NCBI RefSeq assembly: GCF_036013745.1
Contig: NZ_CP107880.1
Location: 1-64,000, forward strand
Length of the DNA: 64,000 nucleotides
Source of the DNA: Streptomyces sp. NBC_00483
Lineage (GTDB): Bacteria > Actinomycetota > Actinomycetes > Streptomycetales > Streptomycetaceae
Reading direction: 5' to 3'
Shown: positions 25,138 to 34,022 of the stretch, one piece after another
Numbering within the stretch: position 1 is the stretch's first letter
Layout of the letters: each line of letters starts with the position of its first letter
The notes under the pieces: generated by a model
What the model was told of the DNA's origin: nothing
Databases searched by the model: none
The model's input: only the letters and a program-made list of their open reading frames with translations
Program-made: the position numbers and the translations under genes

Positions 25138-25812
25138 GTGGCTGAGCTCTCCTACCTGACCGCCGTCCGCGAGTCCTACGACACGGTCGCCGCCGACTAC
25201 GTCCAACGCGTCCCGTCGCCGGCCGAGATGGACCCGCTGTCCCGCGCGATGCCGGCCGGGTTCGCCGAACTCGTGCGGATGGCCGCTCTGGGGCCGGTCG
25301 CGGACCTGGGGTGCGGCCCCGGCCGCGTGACGGCGCACCTGGCCGGACCGGGGGTGCCCGCCTTCGGTGTCGACCTGTCGCCGAAGATGGTCGGGCCGGC
25401 CAGAAGCGCCTACCCAAAGCTGCGGTTCACCGAGGGCTCGATGACCGCGCTGGAGACGGGGGACGGCGAACTCGGCGGCATCCTGGCCTGGTACTCCACC
25501 CATCACACGCCCCCGCAATGGCTGCCGGCGGTGTTCGCCGAGTTCCACCGCACGCTCGCGCCCGGCGGCCACCTGCTCTGGGGAGACTACGTCGGCAACG
25601 AGCGGCTGCAGCCGACCCACGGCCACGGCCGACCGGTGTCCTACGAGTCGTACCTCCTGCCCCTGGACCGCATGGCCGGCCTGCTGGAGCAGGCCGGCCT
25701 CGCCGTCACCGCACGACTGGAACAGGAACCCGGCCAACACGTGACCAGGCCGCACGCCTGCCTCCTGGCCCGCAAGCCCGATGTGATGGGCACTGCCGGG
25801 GCCCGTCCCTGA
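25138..25812 (+). CDS. Class I SAM-dependent methyltransferase
   Basis: 224 residues from the GTG at 25138. SAM-binding motif I VADLGCGPGRVTAHL, motif II FGVDLSPKMV, then LAPGGHLLWGDYVG. The N-terminus YLTAVRESYDTVAADYVQRV is typical of small-molecule methyltransferases of the UbiE-like group. Target unknown; no operon partner. Confidence 0.9.
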   Translation: MAELSYLTAVRESYDTVAADYVQRVPSPAEMDPLSRAMPAGFAELVRMAALGPVADLGCGPGRVTAHLAGPGVPAFGVDLSPKMVGPARSAYPKLRFTEGSMTALETGDGELGGILAWYSTHHTPPQWLPAVFAEFHRTLAPGGHLLWGDYVGNERLQPTHGHGRPVSYESYLLPLDRMAGLLEQAGLAVTARLEQEPGQHVTRPHACLLARKPDVMGTAGARP

Positions 25813-26726
25813 GGCGAGGCCGCCGGGCCGGACCGCCGGCGATCGCCTCCGCCTCCTCCCGGGCCGTTCGGCGGGCGCGGCGAGGGCGGCGAGGTTCCGC
25901 CGGCGCGCGGCCCGAGGGCTCCCCGGCGGCGTCCCATGCATCCGGGCACCCGTTCCCCCGTTCCTCCCTGCCTGTTGACGCCTGCTGCGAGGAGCCCACG
26001 GACCAGGACTTCGCGGTCCATCACCGGGCTGTGGCTGCCGGGCACGTGGCCAGGACCTGGCCGGTACCCGTCGCGGCCACGTTGCCGGCCGGCCCCAGGC
26101 CCTCGCTCCAGGAACTGCCGGTGCCAGGTGGCCGGGTGGTTGGGAGGACGAGGCAGGAAATGGGCGCGCCGGGCCAGGACGTCATTCCAGCGCGCACAGA
26201 GGAGGACGTGGATGCGGACCGGGAACCCGGCTTCGGCTTCGGCTTCGGCTTCGGCTTCGGCTTCGGCTTCGGCTTCGGCTTCGGCTTCGGCTTCGGGGAC
26301 GATCCCGGATCATCCTCTGCTGCCCCCTCTGTCTTCCCTGCTCCAGCCGCAGTCTGCGACGGGGCCGGACCGTCCGGCAGAAGGGGCCGTTTCAGGCTTC
26401 GGGAAGCCGCTCACGCACCGGGCCGAGGAACGCCGCCGGTTCCCGTGCCGGCACGGCCGGGACCGGCGGTACGTACGGCGGACACGAGCGGACGCGGACG
26501 GACGCGGGCGGCTCACACCCTGCCGGCCGGCAGACGGGCCCGGGTGCTCCGGCACGCCGGGCGGCGAAGACCGCCCTGCCCCCCATCCAGCAGCTGTGCG
26601 AGCGGCAGGCGCGTGGGGACGGGCCCGTGGCCGCCCGTCGCCGGCAGGGCCGGATGCCGCGGGCACGGCGCGCCTGCCCGCGGGGCCGTCCGGCAGGCCC
26701 CCGCGGGCTGTTCGGAGCAACGGCCG
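25813..26726. other. Gene-free stretch with a hexanucleotide repeat
   Basis: 914 bases without a supported gene, ending at the tpg stop. At 26229-26297 GGCTTC is repeated about 11 times in exact tandem. The rest is high-GC sequence with only shadow frames. Confidence 0.55.
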
Positions 26727-27284
26727 CTACAGGTCGAACTCCAGGTGCTCGATATCGGTGAAGCGGACCTCTTCCAGGCTGCCCGCGCGGCGGCCGCCGT
26801 CCTGGAAGTACACCTCGCGCAGCGCGTCGGCCGCGATCCGGCGGAGTTCCTCATCGGAGGCGCCGGCCTGCCGGGCATCGAAGAGGCGGCCGGCGTGGAC
26901 GGGCGGCAGCGCGACGGTCAGGTGCCGGATGCGGTCCTGGTCGGTGGTGCCGATCGGGGCGGTGTAGCCCATGCGGGCGCGGGTGTCGATGACGAGGCCG
27001 TCCGTGCTGGCCGCCTTCTGCCGCGCCTTGGCGCGGACCTGCGGCTGCCAGCGCCTCTTCACCTCGCGTTCCAGGCGCGCGGCGAGATCCGGGCGGGGCT
27101 TTTTGATCTGGTCCTTCACATAGCGCTCGACGGTGCGCTGGGAGACGCCCAGCAATTGGGCCGCCTTCCTGGTGCCGCCCAGCTGTCTGACCAGGTAGCG
27201 CATCTGCGGGCCCGCCCTCTTGGGTGCCGGGCGCGTGAACGCCTTCTGCACCGCGGCGTCCAGACCATCGGCGAACAGGCTCAT
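26727..27284 (-). CDS. tpg: Telomere terminal protein Tpg
   Basis: 185 residues, exactly the size of Streptomyces Tpg, the protein that primes end-patching synthesis and stays covalently bound to the 5' DNA ends. A helix-turn-helix is at about 38-60 (AAQLLGVSQRTVERYVKDQI), followed by KKPRPDLAARLEREVKRRWQ and the segment TAPIGTTDQDRIRHLTVALP. Thr114, reported as the DNA-linked residue in S. lividans Tpg, is present in this segment. The end FTDIEHLEFDL is typical. ATG overlaps the tap stop (ATGA). Confidence 0.96.
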   Translation of the reverse strand: MSLFADGLDAAVQKAFTRPAPKRAGPQMRYLVRQLGGTRKAAQLLGVSQRTVERYVKDQIKKPRPDLAARLEREVKRRWQPQVRAKARQKAASTDGLVIDTRARMGYTAPIGTTDQDRIRHLTVALPPVHAGRLFDARQAGASDEELRRIAADALREVYFQDGGRRAGSLEEVRFTDIEHLEFDL

Positions 27285-29779
27285 CGCCCTCCCCTCCCCT
27301 GCTCACCGGTGTCGGCGTCGGTGACGGTGCCGTCCTTGATGTAACGGGCGAGGTTCAGCTCCGGGGCGTCAAACCGCTCGCGGACCTCCTCACCCCACAA
27401 AACGGACTGGGTGCCCTCGTGCTTGACCAGGCCGGGGTTGATGCCGAGCCGGAAACCGCCGGGCAGCGGCTTGCCGTCCCGGTAGGGCAGGAAATCCAGC
27501 GGACCCGGCCCGCCCGCGGCGTAGACGACACAGTCGGACAGCACCGCAACCGGGTACTGCCCCGTGAACGCCGCATGCTTGACGATCTTGCGGTGCAGGT
27601 TGATGCGGGTGCGGGCGATGACCGCCGCGCGGATGTCCGGGCGCCAGGTCGGGCGGGCCAGCGCGCGCCACGGCTCGCCCGGCCGCCAGCCCTCCCCGCG
27701 GGGACGCTCGCGCAGCTTGCCCAGACCACCCTTCACGGTCGCCTTGATCGCCGAGCCGACGATCGCCAGCTGGGGGTCGCGGTCCCGGTAGCCGTCCATC
27801 GCCGCCAGGAAGTCCCCGGGCGGCAGGTCCGCGGCGACGCCGAGGTCGGCCATCGTGGCGAGGTAGGCGTCGCGCAGCCGCTGGTACCAGCCGTCCAGAT
27901 AGCGGCCGCTGTCGTAGCGCACCCACGCCTCGATTGGGCGGACCTCGTAGCCGAGCTCGGCCGCGTAGGCGACGGTCGGGGTCGCATACCAGGCCGGCCC
28001 CGTCGGCCGTTCGCCCTTCGGTGTGAACGGGGAGGGCAGCAGCGAACCGTCCAGCTCCACCCACCGGTCCCTGCCGGTCTTCACCCTCGACAGATCGACG
28101 TGGGAGAGATCCACCAGCCAACTGCCGGGCAGCTTCGCGTCGAAGACCGGGTCCGTGACATGCGCAGGCGCGCCGAGGCCGACATGGAGGCCGTTGGCGC
28201 CGGCCGCGAAGGCCATATTGACGTCGATGCCGACCAGATGACGCAGCGTGCACTCGGCGTCCGTCATCGGCCGCGCCCAGTCCAGGGCCTCCTCGAACAG
28301 CTTCTCGCCGGGGCCGCGGACGTGGAAACGGGGCAGGTCCCTGAGCAGCGGGTGGCCGTCGGGGGCCTCGCACGGCGCCGGATCGACCGGATCCCTGCCC
28401 AGCGAGCCGGGATTGTGCTCGGAGTGCCGGATACCGTCGCCGTCCGGACCCGAGGCCCGCGTCGGCGGGTGCAGCGCGGTCATCAGCTCCAGACCGGTCA
28501 CCGCCGTCGAACCGCGCGGCGTCATCACCCGCGAGGCGTACACGCCCAGGACGCGGGCGAGTTCGGCTGGCGGGAGCTGTCCGGCCGTGTCCCAGTGCCG
28601 GGTGTCCAGCGCCTGCCAGGACGGGATGCACAGCTGCACACACGCCCGCTCCGTACCCGTGGCGGGCCGGTAGATGCGTGCCCAGGGCCCGAAGCCGCGC
28701 TTGGTCAGCTTCCAGTCCGCGCGGGCCAGCTGCCTGACGGCCCGGTGGCTGTCCGGGAGACGGCCGGCCAGCCGTTCCTGTTCCGTGAGGGCGGCCGGGA
28801 GACCGTAACGCTCCAGCGCGGCTTCGGTGAGCACGAGCAGCGGGTCGGCGTCCTTGCCCGGCCCGGACAGCTTCGGCTGCCCGAGCTCCGCCTCCGTCAG
28901 CGTCCACTCCACCAGGGCCGGCATCGACCTGGCGGGCACGTCCAGGACCAGACCACCGGTGCAGTACGCCACCACCCGCCCCTCCGCATCGACATCGACG
29001 ACAGCCAGCGGGCCGTTCGCGAACCGCGCACCGGCACCGGCACCGGCACCGGCCACCGCGGTACCGGCCACCGCGGTACCGGCCGCCGGGGCCGGGGAAT
29101 CCGCCGCCCGCGCCGGGGTGTTCGCCGCCGGCGCCGGGGAATCGGCCGCCGGGGCCGGGGAGTTCGCCGCCGGGGCCGGCTTCTTCGCACCGGGGCGGCG
29201 CGGCGTCGACGACGGCCCGGCGCTCCGCGCCGCACGCCGCGCGGGGCCCGGAGCCGGAGCCGTCCCAGCCCCGGACACGACCGCGGCCGCGGGATCCGGG
29301 GCCGAAGCCGTCGCAGCCGGGGCCGCGGGCTGGGGCTGGGGCTGGGGCTGGGGCTGGGGCTGGGGCTGGCGAGTCTCGGCTGCAGTCACGGCCGCAGCCC
29401 CGGGGGCCCGGCCCGGGGACAGACTCCGCGCGTGCGCCGGACCGGGCGCGACGGTGAACGCGGCGGACACCGGCGCGCCCGGTTCCGCCGGGGCGGGATA
29501 AAGCTCCGCGAGCCGGCCCAGCAGCCGCGCATACGCCTCCCGCTCCGGACCACGCGGCTCCGTCGGCTTCTTCGCCGACTCCCAGCCGGACACCGTGGCC
29601 CGCCGCACCTTCAACGCCACCGCCACCTGATCCAGCGTCAGACCATGCGCCACGCGCAACCGCTTGCGCTCCTGCGCGGGCGGCAACGACGCACGCGACG
29701 CCACCAGCGCATCGACCGCATCAAACAAATCAGCCCCGGACTCAGCCCCGGACCCGGACCCGGACTCGGACTCGGACAT
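27281..29779 (-). CDS. tap: Telomere-associated protein Tap
   Basis: 832 residues, longer than the roughly 740 usual for Tap. Start ATG 29779 with GGGAGGTG 5 nt upstream. Helix-turn-helix at about 47-67 (GLTLDQVAVALKVRRATVSG). Residues about 110-230 are an Ala/Pro low-complexity insert with QP repeats (QPQPQPQPQP) and AAD/ANT SPAPAA repeats, which explains the extra length. From about 250 the sequence is conserved-looking Tap (RVVAYCTGGLVLDVP, FKNG-free; ends REERFDAPELNLARYIKDGT). Tap binds the telomere 3' overhang and recruits Tpg. Tap and tpg are coupled. Confidence 0.95.
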   Translation of the reverse strand: MSESESGSGSGAESGADLFDAVDALVASRASLPPAQERKRLRVAHGLTLDQVAVALKVRRATVSGWESAKKPTEPRGPEREAYARLLGRLAELYPAPAEPGAPVSAAFTVAPGPAHARSLSPGRAPGAAAVTAAETRQPQPQPQPQPQPQPAAPAATASAPDPAAAVVSGAGTAPAPGPARRAARSAGPSSTPRRPGAKKPAPAANSPAPAADSPAPAANTPARAADSPAPAAGTAVAGTAVAGAGAGAGARFANGPLAVVDVDAEGRVVAYCTGGLVLDVPARSMPALVEWTLTEAELGQPKLSGPGKDADPLLVLTEAALERYGLPAALTEQERLAGRLPDSHRAVRQLARADWKLTKRGFGPWARIYRPATGTERACVQLCIPSWQALDTRHWDTAGQLPPAELARVLGVYASRVMTPRGSTAVTGLELMTALHPPTRASGPDGDGIRHSEHNPGSLGRDPVDPAPCEAPDGHPLLRDLPRFHVRGPGEKLFEEALDWARPMTDAECTLRHLVGIDVNMAFAAGANGLHVGLGAPAHVTDPVFDAKLPGSWLVDLSHVDLSRVKTGRDRWVELDGSLLPSPFTPKGERPTGPAWYATPTVAYAAELGYEVRPIEAWVRYDSGRYLDGWYQRLRDAYLATMADLGVAADLPPGDFLAAMDGYRDRDPQLAIVGSAIKATVKGGLGKLRERPRGEGWRPGEPWRALARPTWRPDIRAAVIARTRINLHRKIVKHAAFTGQYPVAVLSDCVVYAAGGPGPLDFLPYRDGKPLPGGFRLGINPGLVKHEGTQSVLWGEEVRERFDAPELNLARYIKDGTVTDADTGEQGRGGR

Positions 29780-30450
29780 GGAACACCTCCCGACCCAGAC
29801 CCTACCCCACCAACCGCACACATCGCGTACATCGACCGTACGGAAAGCGTACGAACGGGGGAAGGCGGGCTGTTCAGGGGCCGCCCGTGCAGCGCTGTGG
29901 CCGCGCACCGGTGGTGATGGCACTTCCCGGCAACGCCGTACAGCTAACGACCGGCACAGACAACGACACCCACGAGCAGGCCACTGCCGCCACCCGGACC
30001 GCCCGGACCGTCCGGGCTGTCCGGGCTGTCCGGGCCGTCCGGGCCGTCCGGGCCGTCCGGGCGCGGTACCCGGCGGGCCCGGCCCCGACTCCCCCTCGGC
30101 CCAGCCACACCACCCCTGCTCCACACACCACGCCACCGCCACCCGGCGAAACCACCGGACCGGCACCCGCCGGACCGCTATACGCCGGACCGGCACCCGC
30201 CCGGCCCGGTATGTGCCGGCCCGGTGCCCGCCCGGGCCGGTGCCCGCCGCCCGGTGCCCGGTGCCCGGTGCCCGCCGGACCGTGTGCGCCGGCGGGGGCC
30301 GCCCGGCCCTCCCCCCTGAGCGGTCAACAGTTGAACTGTCGAGAGGAGTGATCAGCGCGTGACATGCTGCTCACCGGCTCGCGCGTGGCACCGGCCGGTG
30401 CCACGCGCGCCCTGTCCCCCGACCGGTTCCTGCCTAGGTGAGCACCACAG
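29780..30450. other. tap upstream region with GC-rich tandem repeats
   Basis: 671 bases. The tap promoter should lie in 29780-29900, and GTACGGAAAGCGTACG at 29837-29852 is a short palindrome there. At 30010-30063 the unit GTCCGGGCC (and GTCCGGGCT) repeats six times, and from 30139 to 30290 CCGGACCGGCACCCG-type units recur irregularly. No gene is supported. Confidence 0.6.
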
Positions 30451-31218
30451 ATGAAAGAAAAAGTGAGATTCCCCAGCGTCGTCGGCCCCGAACTGGCCGG
30501 AGTGATCGACCTGCCGGAGGGCGAGGTCCGCGGCTGGGGACTCTTCGCGCACGGCTTCACCCTCGGCAAGGACTCGCCGGCCGCCTCCCGCGTCAGCAAG
30601 CAGCTGGCCCGCGAGGGCATCGGAACGATGCGTTTCGACAACCTTGGCATCGGCGACTCCGACGGCGACTGGGGAGACGGCTCCTTCACCGTCAAGGTCC
30701 AGGACACCATCCAAGCCGCGGCCTTCATGGCCGAGCGCGGGACTCCCGTGGATCTGCTGGTCGGCCACTCCTGGGGCGGCGCCGCCGCCCTCGCCGCCGC
30801 CCGCGACATCCCCGGCCTGCGCGCCCTCGCCACCATCGCCGCACCCGTCGACCCCAGCCACGTCGAGCGCCAGTACGACACGGTCCTGGACCGCGTACTC
30901 AGCGAGGGCTCCCACGAATGGTTCGTGGGCGGGCGCACCCTCGTCCTCAAACGTGCCTTCGTCGAGGACGTCCGCAAGGCGCATCTGCGCGAGACGATCG
31001 GCGAACTGAACCTTCCGCTGCTGGTCGCGCACTCCCCCACCGACTCCACCGTCGACATCGACAACGCCGCGGAAATCTTCCAGGAAGCCCGCCACCCCCG
31101 CAGTTTCATCTCCCTCGAAGGAGCCGACCACCTGCTGACCGCGCGGGGACAGGCGCAGCGCGCCGCGCACATCATCAGCGCCTGGGCCGACCAGTACCTC
31201 GACGAGCCACGACCCTGA
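30451..31218 (+). CDS. Alpha/beta hydrolase
   Basis: 255 residues. Nucleophile Ser107 in GHSWGG, acid candidate in HSPTDSTVD and His in GADHLLT complete a catalytic triad. The sequence resembles the hydrolase half of alpha/beta hydrolase-OsmC fusion proteins (FAHGFTLGKDSPAASRVSKQ), but no OsmC part follows. AGGTGAG precedes the ATG. Substrate unknown. Confidence 0.88.
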   Translation: MKEKVRFPSVVGPELAGVIDLPEGEVRGWGLFAHGFTLGKDSPAASRVSKQLAREGIGTMRFDNLGIGDSDGDWGDGSFTVKVQDTIQAAAFMAERGTPVDLLVGHSWGGAAALAAARDIPGLRALATIAAPVDPSHVERQYDTVLDRVLSEGSHEWFVGGRTLVLKRAFVEDVRKAHLRETIGELNLPLLVAHSPTDSTVDIDNAAEIFQEARHPRSFISLEGADHLLTARGQAQRAAHIISAWADQYLDEPRP

Positions 31219-31231
31219 CCACACCGCCCCA

Positions 31232-31265
31232 CGCCGGGGCCGGCACTTGATCGCCCGCCCCGGCG
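31232..31265 (+). terminator. Possible terminator after the hydrolase
   Basis: CGCCGGGG at 31232-31239 pairs with CCCCGGCG at 31258-31265 around an 18-nt loop, 14 bases after the stop codon. The long loop makes it only a moderate candidate. Confidence 0.45.
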
Positions 31266-31459
31266 CACCGACCGGCCCTCGAGCAGACGGGCATCCGCCG
31301 CCGTATGACGTGAACCAGGCCACACGCGGTACACCGTCGCTCCGGTCCCGGCCGGCCCCACCCCCGCGGCCGGACACGGCACAGCAGGCCACCGGCTCCC
31401 GAGCGCGAGACACACACGCAGCACTACACCATCGAGCGGCGCGTCAGCCTTCTTAAGAC

Positions 31460-31478
31460 CTGTCGTCAAACTCCCGTC
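31460..31478. repeat. Left copy of a 19-bp inverted repeat that brackets the two insertion sequences
   Basis: CTGTCGTCAAACTCCCGTC here is the exact reverse complement of 33545-33563. The two copies lie outside both IS elements, so they may be the ends of an older transposon into which the IS elements inserted. Confidence 0.7.
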
Positions 31479-31506
31479 GTCGCCCCAAGGGCGGCCCGGC
31501 GGCCTA

Positions 31507-32405
31507 GGCCGTTTCGTTCAGATCATCTGATCGTTGGTCCGGGTGTGTCGTTGACTGACGTGCAGTGGGCGCGGATTGAGCCGTTACTCCCCGACCGGGC
31601 GCCGAAGCGGGGCGGCCGGTGGCGAGACCACCGCGAGGTGATCGATGCGATCGCCTTTAAGTTCCAGACCGGCACCCCGTGGATGTGCTTGCCGGAGCGG
31701 TACGGCAACTGGCGAGGCGTCTACAACCGGCTGCGGATGTGGGCCATCGACGGCACCTGGGAACGCGTCTTCACCGCGCTGATGGCCCAGGCCGACGCCG
31801 ACGAGGACCTTAACTGGGCCGTCTCCGTGGACTCCACGATCGTGCGCGCCCACCAGCACGCGGCCGGGGCCCGCAAAAAGGGGCCCCGGCTGGCGAACCG
31901 GCCGACCACGCCATCGGCCGCTCCCGCGGCGGACTGACCACAAAGATCCACCTGGCCTGCGACGGCCGTTGCCGGCCTCTGGCCTTCGTCCTGACCGCCG
32001 GACAGGCCGGCGACGCACCCGCGTTCACAGCAGTCATGGCCCGTCTGCGGGTTCCACGACACCGGGGACGGCCCCGCACCAGACCCGACATGGTCCTGGC
32101 CGACAAGGCCTATTCCTCACGCGCGATCCGAGACCACCTGCGCAGGCGCGGCATCCGCACCGTCATTCCGGCCCCGGCGGACCAGCTCCGTCATCGCATG
32201 CGGCGAGGAAGTGACGGCGGCAGGCCACCTGCCTTCGACCGTGAGGCATACAAGCAGCGCAACACCGTCGAGCGGTGCATCAACCGCCTCAAGCAGTGGC
32301 GCGGCATCGCGACCCGCTACGAGAAGACAGCCACGATCTACCTGGCCGGACTCCACGTCGCCGGAATCTTCCTCTGGTCCGCACGGTGATCCAAACGAGA
32401 GCCCC
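31507..32405 (+). mobile_element. IS5-family insertion sequence, first of two
   Basis: The ends GGCCGTTTCGTTCAGATCA (31507-31525) and the complement of 32387-32405 match at 13 of 19 positions. TA dinucleotides flank both ends (31505-31506 and 32406-32407), inside CTAG on each side, consistent with the TA target preference of IS427-group IS5 elements. Length 899 bp with two overlapping transposase frames. Confidence 0.85.
31545..32389 (+). CDS. IS5-family transposase made from two frames by -1 shift
   Basis: Frame one (31545-31937, GTG start) gives the N-terminal domain (LTDVQWARIEPLLPDRAPKR) and first catalytic Asp in SVDSTIVRAHQHA. Frame two, ending at 32389, gives RSRGGLTTKIHLACDGR, the second Asp in VLADKAYSS and the Glu in NTVERCINRLKQWRG. 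The two join by a -1 shift at the slippery run A5G4 (31875-31883). A DDE enzyme of about 280 residues results; it appears intact. Confidence 0.85.
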
Positions 32406-32407
32406 TA

Positions 32408-33410
32408 GGGGCTGTTTCTCGGATCTCCTTACGTGAGTGGGGAGTTGGGGCCAGTCTGGGTGGATGGGGCGTGGGGATCTGACGAATGCGGAGTGGGACC
32501 GGCTTGAGTCGTTGCTGCCTCGTGGTGGTGCGCGCGGAGGCCGGTGGAGTGATCACCGGCGGGTGATCAACGGAGTGCTGTACCGGGTGCGGACGGGGGT
32601 GCAGTGGCGGGACCTGCCCGAGCGGTTCGGTCCGTGGGAGACCGTCTACAAGCGGCATCGGCGCTGGTCGGCGGACGGGACGTGGGTGATGCTGCTGTCT
32701 CGCGTCCAGGCCGCCGCTGATGCCGAGGGCCGCATCGACTGGGACGTCTCGGTGGACTCCACCGCAGTACGCGCTCACCAGCACGCCGCGGGCGCGAGGA
32801 AACAGTCTCCACCCGCCACGCCTCAAAGGGGGCGGCAGCGGGGACGAACCGGGTCGATCCGGTGCTGCGGAAATTGGTCGTCCGGCTGGAGGAGGTGGTC
32901 AGATCGGCGAATGCCTGGGACGCTCCCGCGGCGGCTTCACCACCAAAATCCACCTCGCCGCCGACGGACGATGCCGGCCCCTCACCCTCGTCCTGACACC
33001 CGGACACTACGGTGACGGCCCTCAGCTCGAGCGGGTACTGGAGCTGATTTCGGTGCCCCGCCAAGGGGTTGGACGGCCCCGCAGCCGACCCGACAGCGTG
33101 CTGGCAGACAAGGCCTACACGTCCCGGAACAACCGCCGCTACCTGCGCCGACGCGGAATCCGACACACCATCCCCGAACGCGTCGACCAGCGAAGGCACC
33201 GGAAGAATCGCGGGTCGGGCGGCGGCCGGCCCACCGGATTCGACAGCGAGCACTACAAGAAGCGCAACACCGTCGAGCGAGCCATCAACCGCCTCAAGGG
33301 GTTCCGTGCCGTCGCCACCCGCTACGAGAAACGCGCCTACATCTACCTCGGCACCGTCACACTCGCAACCCTCATCATCTGGCTCCGCACCTGATCCGAG
33401 AAACAGTGCC
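32408..33410 (+). mobile_element. IS5-family insertion sequence, second of two, abutting the first
   Basis: The left end (32408-32425) contains CTGTTTCTCGGATC, and the right end 33393-33410 carries its exact complement preceded by GCC. TA lies at 32406-32407 and 33411-33412. The left TA is also the right TA of the first element, so the two IS elements share one target dinucleotide. Length 1003 bp. Confidence 0.85.
32464..33394 (+). CDS. IS5-family transposase in two frames
   Basis: Frame one from ATG 32464 gives DLTNAEWDRLESLLPRGGAR, the first catalytic Asp in SVDSTAVRAHQHAAGARK. Frame two (to 33394) gives CLGRSRGGFTTKIHLAADGR, Asp in VLADKAYTS, Glu in NTVERAINRLKGFRAV. A +1 change (equivalent to -2) is needed between about 32804 and 32835, near CAAAGGGGGC. 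The DDE set is complete. It shares the general layout with the first element, but the sequence differs enough to be another IS type. Confidence 0.83.
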
Positions 33411-33544
33411 TAATGGGGCCACCCCTGCTCGAGCGAAGCCGAGAGCTTGGGGAAACGTGCGACCGCAAGGCGCCGGAAAGCCCTCGTCGTGGAGCTACTC
33501 AGGCCTTTCGGCAACGCCGCGAGCGTGTCAGACGCCGCCGGGCA

Positions 33545-33563
33545 GACGGGAGTTTGACGACAG
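33545..33563. repeat. Right copy of the 19-bp inverted repeat
   Basis: GACGGGAGTTTGACGACAG, exact inverse of 31460-31478, about 2.07 kb away. Inward of both copies a GCCCGGCGG-type stretch follows, offset by a 16-bp gap. Confidence 0.7.
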
Positions 33564-33964
33564 AACCTTCGGCAATGGCGCGGCTTCGCCACCCGTGGGG
33601 ACGGCGTGGCGGAAGTGGCCTTGCAGCCCAAGCCCGCGCACCTTTCCCCCGGTTGAGGTGGAAAGGGATCCACCCCGTCCCCGTCTCCGGCACCACGCAA
33701 TTCGGCGCCCGCGGGCCGCACCAGGACGCACGCGAACAGGATCCCCGCGCGCGACCGGCGAGACGGAACCCCTTGGCCGCAAGCCCTCACGCCCCAAACC
33801 GCCGGCCGAGCAGAAGCGGCATGCGCCCTCGCCCCGACCCGGGACAGGAAGCTCGGCCACAACCGCTCCTGACGTCGTGTGCCAGCACCGGCATCGCCCA
33901 GCCACCCATACCGGTGCGCTCTGCCGGCTACCGGTGAACGGACCGCTTACGGTCGCGCGCACAA

Positions 33965-33999
33965 GGGAGGGGCCGGCCCCGAACGGGCCGGCCCCTCCC
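33965..33999 (-). terminator. Strong terminator after the secreted protein gene
   Basis: GGGAGGGGCCGGCCC at 33965-33979 pairs perfectly with GGGCCGGCCCCTCCC at 33985-33999 around a 5-nt loop, 23 bases beyond the stop of the minus-strand gene at 34023. Confidence 0.88.
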
Positions 34000-34022
34000 C
34001 CGCCTCGAGTTGCCCCAGGCAC

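Larger units (their letters stand above)
33411..34022. other. Gene-free stretch downstream of the insertion sequences
   Basis: No supported gene. It contains the right copy of the 19-bp inverted repeat and ends with a strong terminator. A minus frame at 33413-33560 (LSSSTTRAFRRLAVARF) is slightly coding-like and could be a fragment of the older transposon, but no family is recognised. Confidence 0.45.

Noticed and set aside
27419..29917. Long open plus-strand frame of 832 codons
   Set aside because: It is the antisense of tap, has Arg/Gly/His-rich composition without domains, and tap on the other strand has clear family identity.
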